Below, in pieces: positions 1-10,303 of a stretch of DNA of 64,000 nt. A model generated the notes under the pieces. That model was not told where the DNA came from. It worked only from the letters and a program-made list of their open reading frames with translations, and searched no databases. The position numbers and the translations under genes are program-made. Source of the stretch: Bacillus sp. FJAT-14578 (GTDB lineage Bacteria > Bacillota > Bacilli > Bacillales > Bacillaceae_H); assembly GCF_000504165.1 (NCBI RefSeq), contig NZ_AYSE01000007.1, positions 310,001 through 374,000 on the forward strand, read 5' to 3'. Every line of letters begins with the position of its first letter. Position 1 is the first letter of the stretch.

Positions 1-2
1 AA

Positions 3-1324
<1,322 letters not shown>

Positions 1325-1500
1325 ACCCATTCCTCCTTTTAAACATGATGAACTAGTGTATTGTATTGCGATGCTGTTCAAAAAATGCCTCAATATAATG
1401 GAAAGGCGCAGAAAAAACCTTATATTAATGGTTGTGAAATTTGGCTGGAATCAGCTAGAATATTCATAACAATATATTCAGTAAACTACATAAGTAAAGG

Positions 1501-3039
1501 ATGTTAAAACCGTTGAGCGATAAGTATGCAATGATTGATATAGGGTCCAATACAATGCGTCTTGTCATATATGAACATGATTCCCGAAAGAAATTCAAAC
1601 AATTGGAAAATGTAAAAGTAGTGGCAAGGCTTCGTAACTATTTAGATGAAGAACAACAGTTAAACGAAGAAGGAATCAATATACTGATCGATACGCTGCA
1701 CAGCTTTCAAATTATTACAAGGCATCACGGTGTACAAAATGTAAAGTGTGTGGCGACTGCAACTGTCCGTCAGGCAGACAATCGCGAAGAAATATGTCGC
1801 CTTGTTCAAAAACTGACGGATTTTAAAATGACTATTTTATCCGAATATGAAGAGGCCTTCTATGGATTTCTGGCCGTAGTGAATTCGACCGATATAACAG
1901 AAGGCATCACCATTGATATTGGAGGCGGGAGTACAGAGATAACGTATTTTTTAGACCGGCAGCTTATTGAGTATCACAGTTTTCCTTTTGGAGCGTTGTC
2001 TTTAAAGCTTCAATATGTACAAGAGGACACCCCGACAGAAGAAGAGCGAAAGGCAATCAAGGAGTTTGTCCAATCCCAGTTCGAAACGATTCCTTGGTTA
2101 CATGGAAAGCAAGTGCCTATTGTAGCCATTGGAGGAAGTGCGCGCAACATGGTGCAGCTTCATCAAAGCTTTATCCATTATCCATTGGCTGGTGTTCATC
2201 AATACGAAATGATACCTGACGATATTCAATTGCTAAAAAAACAGCTTACCGGCATGAATTACCAAGAACTGCAAAGATTAGAAGGGTTGTCAAAAGATCG
2301 TGCAGATACCATTTTGCCGGCAATGGAAGTATTTGAATCACTGTGCGAAGTGACAAAAGCCCCGCGATTCATGCTGAGCAGAAAAGGTCTTAGGGAAGGT
2401 CTGATGTTTGAAGAATTGATTAAGCCCCTTGGAATCGGTCTTTATCCCAATGTATTAGAGGAAAGTTTTCAAGAGCTTGTCATGGACTTTGAGATTGATA
2501 CGGATCATGTCACACAGGTTACAAAAATCGCCAGTTTGTTGTTTCAGCATTTTCGTATGCATCTTGATTTTCGGTTGGGGGATGAGGATCTTTATTTATT
2601 GAAAAGAGCAGCCCAAGTTTTTCATCTTGGGGAGTATATTGATTCTGAATCGAGCAGCCAGCATACCTTTTATTTATTGGCAAACCGAACGATTGACGGG
2701 ATACGCCATAAAGATAGGCTGAAGCTGGCATTGCTTGCTTCTTATAAGGGGAAATCGGCATTTCGTCAATATATGGAACCATTTAAAGACTGGCTTACAA
2801 AAGAGGAACAAAAAACACTTCGTTTCTTAGGGGCTGTTTTGAAGTTTGCCTCAAGCTTAAATGCTACGAAAAGAAATATTGTAAAACATCTTGACGTAGA
2901 TGCGGATTCAACGGGATTTGCCATCAAAATTTTATGCAGCAGTGACTATAAAGCAGAAGAGTATCAAGCAGAAAAACAAAAAAAACATTTAGAAAAAGTA
3001 ACAAAGCAGCCCATTGTATTACAATTTCAGAAATTATAA
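1501..3039 (+). CDS. ppx: Exopolyphosphatase, Ppx/GppA family
   Basis: Releases orthophosphate from polyphosphate ends (or hydrolyses pppGpp, which shares the fold). Both actin-like phosphate loops are visible: IDIGSNTMRLVIY at residues 13-25 and TIDIGGGSTEITYF near 140, with VATATVRQADN and VAIGGSARNM between and after them. The C-terminal about 200 residues are the helical extension of long Ppx proteins. Start is uncertain: ATG 1501 directly abuts AAAGG, and in-frame TTG 1513 is better spaced. It precedes ppk, with a terminator-like hairpin and Pho-type boxes between, so the two may be separately transcribed. Confidence 0.87.
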   Translation: MLKPLSDKYAMIDIGSNTMRLVIYEHDSRKKFKQLENVKVVARLRNYLDEEQQLNEEGINILIDTLHSFQIITRHHGVQNVKCVATATVRQADNREEICRLVQKLTDFKMTILSEYEEAFYGFLAVVNSTDITEGITIDIGGGSTEITYFLDRQLIEYHSFPFGALSLKLQYVQEDTPTEEERKAIKEFVQSQFETIPWLHGKQVPIVAIGGSARNMVQLHQSFIHYPLAGVHQYEMIPDDIQLLKKQLTGMNYQELQRLEGLSKDRADTILPAMEVFESLCEVTKAPRFMLSRKGLREGLMFEELIKPLGIGLYPNVLEESFQELVMDFEIDTDHVTQVTKIASLLFQHFRMHLDFRLGDEDLYLLKRAAQVFHLGEYIDSESSSQHTFYLLANRTIDGIRHKDRLKLALLASYKGKSAFRQYMEPFKDWLTKEEQKTLRFLGAVLKFASSLNATKRNIVKHLDVDADSTGFAIKILCSSDYKAEEYQAEKQKKHLEKVTKQPIVLQFQKL

Positions 3040-3069
3040 GCGCGCAATATCCGGCGCTTATAATTTTTC
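3033..3069 (+). terminator. Hairpin terminator after ppx
   Basis: Eleven-base arms ATTATAAGCGC and GCGCTTATAAT with a 10-base loop, followed by a short T run. It overlaps the ppx stop codon, so ppk is probably transcribed mainly from its own promoter. Confidence 0.7.
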
Positions 3070-3146
3070 TATTCAATTGTTGTCTATATACCGGATTTAT
3101 TTTCTGAAAATTTAGATTATAAAAAGCTTGTAAGATGAATATATCA

Positions 3147-3185
3147 CTAACAAGAAATTTACATTATATTTACATTTAATTAACA
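3147..3185 (+). promoter_or_regulatory. PhoP box array upstream of ppk
   Basis: Four hexamers CTAACA, TTTACA, TTTACA and TTAACA start at 3147, 3158, 3169 and 3180, exactly 11 bases apart. The B. subtilis PhoP box is a direct repeat of TT(A/T/C)ACA with 11-base periodicity placed just upstream of the -10 region. A -10-like TATGGT follows at 3195. The sequence match is direct; PhoP control of ppk here is inferred. Confidence 0.75.
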
Positions 3186-3248
3186 TTTCAATGGTATGGT
3201 GGAGTGGAAAAGATAACTAAAAATAGAGAATTTAAGTAAGGGTGGGCA

Positions 3249-5396
3249 ATGAAGATGGGAACAGCCATTACATCAATAGAGCAAAAAAACTTAGGACATC
3301 CATCAAATTATAATAACCGGGAGCTAAGCTGGCTTGCTTTTAATCAACGTGTTTTGGAAGAAGCAATAGATAATCGAAACCGTCTGTTGGAGAGATTTAA
3401 ATTTTTGGCCATTTTTGCGTCCAATTTAGACGAATTTTTTATGGTAAGGGTCGCTGGACTGAAAGACCAAGTGAAGGCGGGTTTTAATAAACCGGAAAAT
3501 AAAGCAGGTCTTACCCCGAAAGAACAACTTTCCTCTATCTCCCAAAAAAATCACACGCTTGTAAATCTGCAATACGAAACATATAACCGATTAATTCCAC
3601 TTCTGGAAAGGGAAGGTGTATCAATCCTTGGTCTCCAATATATAAACAATGAACAAACGGATTTTTTAGAAAAATATTTTGATGAACAAATTTTTCCAGT
3701 GTTAACTCCAATGGCCGTGGATGCTTATCGTCCGTTTCCGATGTTGTTAAATAAGAGTTTAAATTTAGCCATTATATTGGCCAATGATCCCGAGGAGGTA
3801 GAGGAAACGGAAGAGGGAGAAACGGAAAGGCTCCATGGCAAATTGGCTATCGTCCAAGTCCCTGCGGTCCTAACCCGCTATATTGAATTGCCAAATCGAA
3901 CGGGAAATAGAGTGTTTGTCTTGCTTGAAGATGTTATTTCTCACTTTATCCATAAATTATTTAAAGGGTACGATGTAAAATCGGTTACTCCATTTCGAAT
4001 CACAAGAAATGCAGACATGACGATTCATGAAGAAGGAGCTCGCGATTTATTAAAGGAAATCGAAAAAGAGCTGAAAAAGCGAAAATGGGGGGCGGCAGTT
4101 CGATTAGAGATAAAGGGCCAAGAGTATGATGAACAATTGCTTTATTATTTAAAGGAAGAATTGGAGATTCATGAAAAGGACATTTATTGTGTGGACGGTC
4201 CCCTTGACTTAACATGCTTATTCCCTTTTTCAAAAGCGGTGGAAGCAACACATGAACATTTAGCCGATGAAACTTTAATCCCACAGCCTCCAAAAGATTT
4301 GGGTTCCCATGAAGATGTGTTTGAAAAGGCATTGCAGGAAGACATTTTACTTCATCATCCGTACGAATCGTTTGAGCCGGTAGTTGATTTTATATCGGAT
4401 GCCGCAGATGATCCGGATGTATTGGCTATTAAACAAACACTCTATCGTGTAAGCGGTGACTCGCCCATTATCAAAGCTTTAAAAAGAGCTGCTGAAAACG
4501 GAAAGCAAGTAACGGTTCTGGTGGAATTGAAAGCCCGTTTTGATGAAGAAAACAATGTTCACTGGGCAAAAGAGTTGGAACAGGAAGGCTGCCATGTTAT
4601 TTACGGCATGAATTATTTAAAAACACATAGTAAAATTACGCTTGTAGTACGACGGAAAAACGGTCGAATCGAACATTTTGTCCATTTGGGAACAGGTAAT
4701 TACAATGATGCCACCGCTAAGATTTATACGGATATGGGACTCATTACGGCAAATAAAAAAATCGGGATTGATGCGACCAACTTTTTTAACTATTTAAGCG
4801 GCTATACAGAAAAGCCATCGTACCATCATTTATCCATCGCGCCATTTAATATTCGAAAAGATTTTATTGAACTGATTGATCAAGAAATTCAATTTCATAA
4901 AAAACATGGAAACGGGCGCATTATCGCCAAGATGAATTCGTTGACGGATAAGCCGATCATGATGAAATTGTATGAAGCATCTAACGCAGGAGTGAGAATT
5001 GATTTAATTGTTCGTGGTATTTGTTGTTTGCGCCCTGGCATTAAAGGGGTCAGTGAGAACATCAAAGTCCGAAGCATTGTCGGTCGATTCCTTGAACACA
5101 GCCGGATTTATTATTTCCATCATAACGGGGAAGAGAAACTGTTTTTATCGTCGGCTGATATGATGACGAGAAATATGGAGAAACGGGTGGAGATTTTATT
5201 CCCTATTTTCGATGGCCGATTAAAGAAACGAATCAACAAATGGATGTCCATTATGCTGGCGGATAATGCGAAGGCAAGAGAGCAAGATGAGCATGGGAAT
5301 TATTACTATGTGACCAGAAAAGACAATGAACCCCTCATTGACAGCCAAACCATTTTATATGATATGGCCTATCAAGTAAAAGAAGATGAGGAGTAA
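3249..5396 (+). CDS. ppk: Polyphosphate kinase 1
   Basis: Reversibly transfers the ATP gamma-phosphate onto polyphosphate. At 715 residues it matches PPK1. The N-terminal part has NRELSWLAFNQRVLEEA; the phospholipase D-like C domains carry both family histidines, in YLKTHSKITLVV (autophosphorylated His equivalent to E. coli H435) and VGRFLEHSRIYYF (equivalent to H592). HLGTGNYNDATAKIYTD is also characteristic. The ATG follows GGGTGG by 3-4 bases; a second ATG two codons later is possible. It pairs with upstream ppx, giving synthesis and degradation of polyphosphate together, and is probably induced by phosphate starvation. Confidence 0.94.
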   Translation: MKMGTAITSIEQKNLGHPSNYNNRELSWLAFNQRVLEEAIDNRNRLLERFKFLAIFASNLDEFFMVRVAGLKDQVKAGFNKPENKAGLTPKEQLSSISQKNHTLVNLQYETYNRLIPLLEREGVSILGLQYINNEQTDFLEKYFDEQIFPVLTPMAVDAYRPFPMLLNKSLNLAIILANDPEEVEETEEGETERLHGKLAIVQVPAVLTRYIELPNRTGNRVFVLLEDVISHFIHKLFKGYDVKSVTPFRITRNADMTIHEEGARDLLKEIEKELKKRKWGAAVRLEIKGQEYDEQLLYYLKEELEIHEKDIYCVDGPLDLTCLFPFSKAVEATHEHLADETLIPQPPKDLGSHEDVFEKALQEDILLHHPYESFEPVVDFISDAADDPDVLAIKQTLYRVSGDSPIIKALKRAAENGKQVTVLVELKARFDEENNVHWAKELEQEGCHVIYGMNYLKTHSKITLVVRRKNGRIEHFVHLGTGNYNDATAKIYTDMGLITANKKIGIDATNFFNYLSGYTEKPSYHHLSIAPFNIRKDFIELIDQEIQFHKKHGNGRIIAKMNSLTDKPIMMKLYEASNAGVRIDLIVRGICCLRPGIKGVSENIKVRSIVGRFLEHSRIYYFHHNGEEKLFLSSADMMTRNMEKRVEILFPIFDGRLKKRINKWMSIMLADNAKAREQDEHGNYYYVTRKDNEPLIDSQTILYDMAYQVKEDEE

Positions 5397-5410
5397 CAAA
5401 ACAGACTAAT

Positions 5411-5491
5411 GACTCAGAAGTTAAGTCATCAAAAAAAGAACTCGTCATGAAAATCCAGTAAAATCAAGGATTCCGTGACGGGTTCTTTTAA
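5411..5491 (+). repeat. Family 1 repeat, degenerate copy (hairpin 2)
   Basis: A weak remnant of hairpin 1 (GACTCAGAAG..AAGTCATC) is followed by hairpin 2 of the family: arms AAAAGAACTCGTCA and TGACGGGTTCTTTT around an AT-rich loop containing the shared CCAGTAAAATCAAGGATT. It lies 15 bases after the ppk stop and may terminate ppk. Confidence 0.65.
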
Positions 5492-5683
5492 TGAAAGATT
5501 CCGCGAGTGATCGATTTAGGATGTATGGAAGTACACCCCTCAAATGGATCATTATGCAAATCCGGCCATAACAGCGGTTCCGATGATCCATGTTAGATAA
5601 GACATAAATCAGTTTGCAATACGCAGCGGCTACGCTTTTACACGGGAAGGCATTTGGTCTGAAATAGCGGAAGCCCTTCTTTT

Positions 5684-5917
5684 TTACCGGTAAAATGGAG
5701 GGGCATAAGGGGGATAAGGCGGGACTCCAAATCCTCCGTACGGGCCGTAAAATGGAGGAGGGCAACACGGAGCGCCGTAAAAACCGGGCCGTCCAATGAA
5801 AGCACCCGCCGCAAGCCCGCCCAAGAGCCCGCCTGCTAACCCGCCTAGGAATGGAAATCCGATGAAGCGGTTTTCTCCGTAAGGAACACCGCTGCGATAA
5901 TAACCGTATGGGTACAT
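5684..5917 (-). CDS. Gly/Pro/Tyr-rich small protein, spore-coat-like
   Basis: A 77-residue protein of biased composition. MYPYGYYRSG is followed by a glycine-rich hydrophobic stretch (GGLAGGLLGGLAAGAF) and a tail rich in Pro, Tyr and Phe with one Cys-Cys. Such proteins are common among Bacillus spore coat and sporulation genes, but I recognise no specific family. AAGGAGG lies 10 bases before the ATG, supporting a real gene. It is divergent from the GGDEF-EAL gene. A spore surface role is only an inference from composition. Confidence 0.65.
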   Translation of the reverse strand: MYPYGYYRSGVPYGENRFIGFPFLGGLAGGLLGGLAAGAFIGRPGFYGAPCCPPPFYGPYGGFGVPPYPPYAPPFYR

Positions 5918-6213
5918 AAATAAAAAACCTCCTTGTTCATTGTCTTAATAGTGTATGGTCATGTTACGGGGAATGAGCATGGCCTAAGCGCAAAACTAAC
6001 AGGAAGTACGTTATAGTAAACTACAACATTAGGAGGGCAGCACCTCTGTGTGTCATTCGTACGAAATGGGTTTAGGTTCTTCGATACCAATTTGTTGCAT
6101 GCTATATAATAATCAGAAGTTAACACTATAAAGAAGGTGAAAAAAGAAAGAATGGTAGTGCCACAGATGGAGGAATATGCTACTATAAAAAAAAGAAATC
6201 GGAATGCAATGGG

Positions 6214-7944
6214 ATGAGGGACATGTATAACTTAAACTTAAACGATATTTACTCAGAAAAATCAGAAAAGATAAATAATATTGAAAACACGCTCATTCAA
6301 ACTATTTTGGAACATATCCACGATTTGGTTTATATTATGGAAGTCGATGACCAATTTGATTTTCGCTACATTTTTGTGAACGAGGCAGGAAAAAACCATG
6401 CAAAATTGTTGTGCGCATATAAAGGTAAGACGCTGCATGAAGTGTTGCCTAAAGAACTGGCAGACAACTTACATGCCTATTATGAGAAAGCCGCTACAAC
6501 AAAAGGAAAAGTAACATTTCGAGATGAGATCATGCTTCCAGACGGAAAAATCATGCATGGGGAATCCGTTTTGACCCCTGTATTAAATGAGAGCGGCAGA
6601 TGTGTGTATGTGGTCAGCATTACAAGAGATATTACTGAACAATTAAACAATGAACGAATCATAAGCGAAATGGCGTTTTATGATTATTTGACGGGACTGC
6701 CTAATCGTAATTGGCTAAAAGAATATGTATCTCAAATGATTGAAAGGTCAAAGAAAGAACAAACATCATTTGCACTTTTATATTTTGATTTAGATCGTTT
6801 TAAATTTATTAATGATACGCTTGGGCATGATGTAGGGGATGAACTGCTCAAGGATGTCTCCGTCCGCTTGAGGACGCTTATACATGATGGAGTGGAAGCA
6901 TTCCGTCATGGGGGGGATGAGTTCCTTGTGACGGTCGAAAATACAGACGAAGAACAAGTGAAAGAGATTGCTGAAAGTATTTTATCTTTATTTTCTGATG
7001 TGTTTGTTTATAGAGAGCAAGAATGCTATGTAACCCCGAGCATTGGCATTAGTATGTTTCCTAAAGACGGGCATGATTTGGAAACGTTAATCAAATGTTC
7101 CGACATTGCTCTATATCGCGTGAAAGAGCAAGGGAGGGGGACGTACCAGTTTTATCGACCTGGAATGAAGCAAGTGGCGCCCCATTCGATGAGGATCGAA
7201 ACAAGCTTACGTAAAGCGGTAAAGCAAAAGGAGTTTATGCTCTTTTATCAGCCTCAAGTGAATTTGGATACAGGACAAATCGAAAGCTTTGAAGCATTAA
7301 TACGGTGGAACCATCCTCAAAAAGGGTTCATTTCTCCAGGGGAATTTATCCCCATTGCTGAAGAAACGGGGTTGATCATTCCAATCGGAAATTGGGTTAT
7401 CGAAGAAGTGTGCCGCCAAATTGCCGAGTGGAACGAACAAGGATATGGGTATAAAACGGTAGCGGTCAATTTGTCTACTAGACAATTTCAGCAACTGCGT
7501 CTCGTAGAACATATTGAAGACTGTATAATGAAATCCGGCATCCCATCCGGTTGTTTGGAAATTGAAATTACAGAAGGCGCTTTGCATGATTCCCGTGAAA
7601 CGATTAAAGTATTGAACGAGTTAAAAAGGATTGGAGTAAAGATTGCGGTAGACGATTTCGGTACCGGTTATTCATCGTTAAGTTATTTAAAAAGCTTTCC
7701 GATTGATTCTTTAAAGATTGATCAATCATTTATTCGTGACATTTTAATCGAAGAAAAAGACGAGGCCATTACAACAACTATTATTCATTTGGCGAAAAGT
7801 TTATGTTTAACGGTCATAGCGGAAGGCGTAGAACAAGAAGAACAAGCAAGTTTCTTACGAAAAGTCGGCTGCGAAAAAGCCCAAGGATTCTTTTTTAGCC
7901 GACCGCTTCCTAATTTAATATTAACAGAGCATTTACATAAATGA
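6214..7944 (+). CDS. PAS-GGDEF-EAL c-di-GMP turnover protein
   Basis: Predicted dual-domain cyclic-di-GMP enzyme, 576 residues. A PAS domain covers about 20-140. The GGDEF domain (about 150-310) has DYLTGLPNRNWL and an intact RHGGDEF signature; an RxxD inhibitory site at the usual position is not seen. The EAL domain (about 325-575) keeps FEALIRW, AVNLS, EIEITE, AVDDFGTGYSSL, LKIDQSF and AEGVE, so phosphodiesterase residues are present. No membrane segment is seen, so it should be cytosolic with a PAS-bound signal. ATG 6214 and ATG 6223 both lack a clear ribosome site, leaving the start uncertain. Confidence 0.9.
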   Translation: MRDMYNLNLNDIYSEKSEKINNIENTLIQTILEHIHDLVYIMEVDDQFDFRYIFVNEAGKNHAKLLCAYKGKTLHEVLPKELADNLHAYYEKAATTKGKVTFRDEIMLPDGKIMHGESVLTPVLNESGRCVYVVSITRDITEQLNNERIISEMAFYDYLTGLPNRNWLKEYVSQMIERSKKEQTSFALLYFDLDRFKFINDTLGHDVGDELLKDVSVRLRTLIHDGVEAFRHGGDEFLVTVENTDEEQVKEIAESILSLFSDVFVYREQECYVTPSIGISMFPKDGHDLETLIKCSDIALYRVKEQGRGTYQFYRPGMKQVAPHSMRIETSLRKAVKQKEFMLFYQPQVNLDTGQIESFEALIRWNHPQKGFISPGEFIPIAEETGLIIPIGNWVIEEVCRQIAEWNEQGYGYKTVAVNLSTRQFQQLRLVEHIEDCIMKSGIPSGCLEIEITEGALHDSRETIKVLNELKRIGVKIAVDDFGTGYSSLSYLKSFPIDSLKIDQSFIRDILIEEKDEAITTTIIHLAKSLCLTVIAEGVEQEEQASFLRKVGCEKAQGFFFSRPLPNLILTEHLHK

Positions 7945-7976
7945 AGAAGCCTGGTCAAATCAAGGCCTTTAACTAA

Positions 7977-8254
7977 GAGGACGGTTTAAAAGGCATGAAA
8001 AGTGTTACTTTTGAGTCATTCCCCTGAAAGGAAACTCTTCCATCGGTGGGGGGGTCCTTCATCCCCCACCGATGGTTAGTTAGGCCCGCACGATGCGGGT
8101 CACGCAGACGTTGCCGCAGGACGCGGCGGTGTTAGTCTGTGTTCTCATGTTCGGGCTTTTACTGCCCGTTAATGAGGGATAAAAACCATATTACATCGTA
8201 CTATTGACGTATTTAACTTTCACTTTATTGAAGGCGTATGGAACGGCCTCTTTT
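7977..8254 (+). repeat. Family 1 repeat split by a family 2 element
   Basis: Left part 7977-8025 matches hairpin 1 of family 1 (GAGGACGGTTTAAAAGG..CTTTTGAGTCATTCC then CCTGAAAGG). The distal end, ATTGAAGGCGTATGGAACGG through 8254, corresponds to the TTAGAGGCTTATGGGACAGC end of other copies. Between them lies a family 2 element in place of most of hairpin 2. The copy sits 32 bases after the GGDEF-EAL stop, like other family 1 copies. Confidence 0.6.
8026..8184 (+). repeat. Family 2 structured repeat, internally deleted copy
   Basis: Starts GAAAGGAAACTCTTCC and ends GAGGGATAAA, like other family 2 members. It contains hairpin CCATCGGTGGGGG/CCCCCACCGATGG, hairpin CCCGCA/TGCGGG, a stem CAGAC/GTCTG enclosing GCCGC/GCGGC, and the end hairpin around CCCGTTAATGAGGG. 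Compared with the 220-bp copy at 27806-28025 it lacks about 70 bases between CGGGCTTTT and ACTGCCCG. No ORF is present. Confidence 0.8.
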
Positions 8255-8266
8255 CATCAGACCCAG

Positions 8267-9151
8267 CTATGAAGGGTTTCCAATAGGTCCTTTCTTCAAA
8301 GTGAAAAGGGTTATTTCAGGTTTTGCTAAAAAACGGAATGGGAGTCTTGTAGTTCCCAATCCACGATTAACGTAAAGCTGCATTTTTGAATCTCCCACCT
8401 CATACATTCCTTCTCGGTAGAGAGTGGATAGCGGAGGAGTGATTAACGGCCCGTAAAAAGGAATTTGAATTTGCCCGCCGTGGCTGTGTCCCGATAGCTG
8501 AAGGTCGACAGGATAAAGAGCCACTTTTTGTGCGACATCAGGTTCATGAACCATGATGATTGAAAAGATGTCCTTAGACAATTGGCCAAGGGTGTGAGCA
8601 TAGCTTGGTTTTCCAAGCAAGATATCATCTAATCCTCCAATGGCAATATAGCTGTTATCGACTAAACGAATATGGACCACTTCGTTTACTAACAGTTTAA
8701 ACTCTGAATCATGCATGATTTGCTTATACATTTCGGTACCATAGCCCCCGTGATCATGGTTGCCGAAAATTGAAAATTTACCAAGGGGTGCATAAACTTG
8801 CTTAAGGATTGGAGCCACCTTTTTCATATGGAGGTATTCGTTTGGTATATCAATCAAATCTCCCGTAAACAGCACGATGTCAGGCCTTAAAATATTCATT
8901 TTTTCCACGAGTCGTTCGAGCAACGGCAAGTTATAGGAAAGACCAAGATGAATATCACTAAACTGAAGGATTTTTACATTATGAAAACTTTCTGGGATGT
9001 TTGGAGAGGTGATGGTTTGTTCTACAACGTCAAGTTGTCTTGGTTCGATGTAGCGTGCATACATATATCCAAAGCTGGAAGTAAGGAATGTTCCAGCTGA
9101 AAAAGCAACGGCCTTTTTTAAAAAGGTACGCCTTGTGCATGTCTTTTTCAT
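8267..9151 (-). CDS. ykuE: Tat-exported metallophosphoesterase, YkuE-like
   Basis: Calcineurin-like metallophosphoesterase of about 294 residues. The N-terminus MKKTCTRRTFLKKAVAF is a twin-arginine signal followed by a hydrophobic stretch, consistent with export by the Tat route; B. subtilis YkuE is a known Tat substrate. Metal-binding motifs: QFSDIHLG, LFTGDLID, FGNHDHGG, MVHEPD and LSGHSHGGQ. The start was set at the ATG giving MKKTCTRR, three codons inside the longest frame; the upstream site (AGGTTGATTTAT) is weak. It is convergent with the GGDEF-EAL gene across the nested repeats and followed on the other strand by fadH, as in the yku cluster. Confidence 0.88.
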   Translation of the reverse strand: MKKTCTRRTFLKKAVAFSAGTFLTSSFGYMYARYIEPRQLDVVEQTITSPNIPESFHNVKILQFSDIHLGLSYNLPLLERLVEKMNILRPDIVLFTGDLIDIPNEYLHMKKVAPILKQVYAPLGKFSIFGNHDHGGYGTEMYKQIMHDSEFKLLVNEVVHIRLVDNSYIAIGGLDDILLGKPSYAHTLGQLSKDIFSIIMVHEPDVAQKVALYPVDLQLSGHSHGGQIQIPFYGPLITPPLSTLYREGMYEVGDSKMQLYVNRGLGTTRLPFRFLAKPEITLFTLKKGPIGNPS

Positions 9152-9455
9152 ATAAATCAACCTGTTTCTCTTAATATTCGTGTTCTCCTATTATAGCATT
9201 CTTTTTTCTTTTCCCTCAATTGTAAAACATAAGTAATTGGACATGAGGAAAATCACCTGTGTTCAGTTACTTACGTATAGATTATTCCAGAAACATGGAC
9301 AAAAAACGATAAGTAGTGTGAAAGATGGTGTGAATGTTGAAACATGAAATGGAATCTATATAGAAATAAAAATGGTAGTTGAATTCGGTAGCTAGGTATA
9401 TAATTTAAAATGAATAGTTTGAAAATTTAGAAAAAGAAAAGAGGGAGTAGTATTG
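9152..9455. other. Intergenic region ykuE-fadH
   Basis: About 300 AT-rich bases between divergent genes. TATAAT-like matches near 9401 lack a well-spaced -35 box. No repeat, hairpin or small gene that I can support. Confidence 0.4.
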
Positions 9456-10220
9456 ATGAAGGGGAAGGTTGTAATTGTGACAGGCGGATCAAGCGGGATG
9501 GGGAAATATATGGCGAAGCGTTTTGTCGATGATGGCGCCTGCGTTGTCATTACCGGAAGGGACGAAGAACGTCTGCAACTTGCAAAAACAGAAATTGAAA
9601 AATTTTCGGGGCAAGTGCGAACGATTGCCATGGACGTACGAAACCCGGAATTGGTAGAAAAGATGGTAAAAGAAACAGATGAAGCATTCGGACGTATTGA
9701 TTTCCTTGTAAATAATGCAGCAGGAAACTTTATTTGTCCGGCTGAAAAGCTGTCTGTGAATGGATGGAACAGTGTCATTGATATCGTGTTAAACGGTACA
9801 TTCTATTGCAGTTCGACAGTGGGCCGTTATTGGATAGAAAAGGGAATCAAGGGGGCTATTACAAATATTGTTGCTACTTATGCCTGGAATGCCGGAGCAG
9901 GGGTTATCCATTCCGCTTGTGCCAAATCGGGAGTACTGACAATGACACGTACTTTGGCAGTAGAGTGGGGAAGAAAATATGGAATTCGGGTCAATGCCAT
10001 TGCCCCCGGTCCGATTGAACGCACCGGGGGAGCCGATAAGCTGTGGGAATCCGAGCAAGCGGCGAAGCGTACTTTGTCTTCCGTTCCCCTTGGGAGACTT
10101 GGGACACCGGAAGAGATTGCGGCGCTGGCAGCTTTTTTGTTCTCTGATGAAGCCGCTTACATAAATGGGGAGTGCATCACGATGGATGGAGGACAGTGGC
10201 TTAATCAGCATCCCTTCTAA
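9456..10220 (+). CDS. fadH: 2,4-dienoyl-CoA reductase-like SDR (FadH)
   Basis: A 254-residue short-chain dehydrogenase; the family reduces 2,4-dienoyl-CoA during oxidation of unsaturated fatty acids. TGGSSGMGKYMA forms the cofactor loop and NNAAGNF follows near residue 85. The usual catalytic Tyr of YxxxK is absent (HSACAKSGV keeps only Lys), a known trait of the dienoyl-CoA reductase branch, as is AVEWGRKYGIRVNAIAPGPI. ATG 9456 is chosen because GAGGGAG lies 8 bases upstream; TTG one codon earlier is less likely. Its position between ykuE and ykuI matches B. subtilis fadH (ykuF). Confidence 0.9.
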   Translation: MKGKVVIVTGGSSGMGKYMAKRFVDDGACVVITGRDEERLQLAKTEIEKFSGQVRTIAMDVRNPELVEKMVKETDEAFGRIDFLVNNAAGNFICPAEKLSVNGWNSVIDIVLNGTFYCSSTVGRYWIEKGIKGAITNIVATYAWNAGAGVIHSACAKSGVLTMTRTLAVEWGRKYGIRVNAIAPGPIERTGGADKLWESEQAAKRTLSSVPLGRLGTPEEIAALAAFLFSDEAAYINGECITMDGGQWLNQHPF

Positions 10221-10303
10221 GAAAGTCGAAATCCGCTTAAACACTAGCGTAATCATCTTATCCATATTATACTATTTTTAGTATACGGAAAGGTGGTGTT
10301 CGT

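Noticed and set aside
6044-6139. GTG-started frame of about 31 codons behind AGGAGG near 6030
   Set aside because: The ribosome site is partly paired in a GAGG/CCTC hairpin, codon use is odd (several Cys, His), and nothing supports translation.
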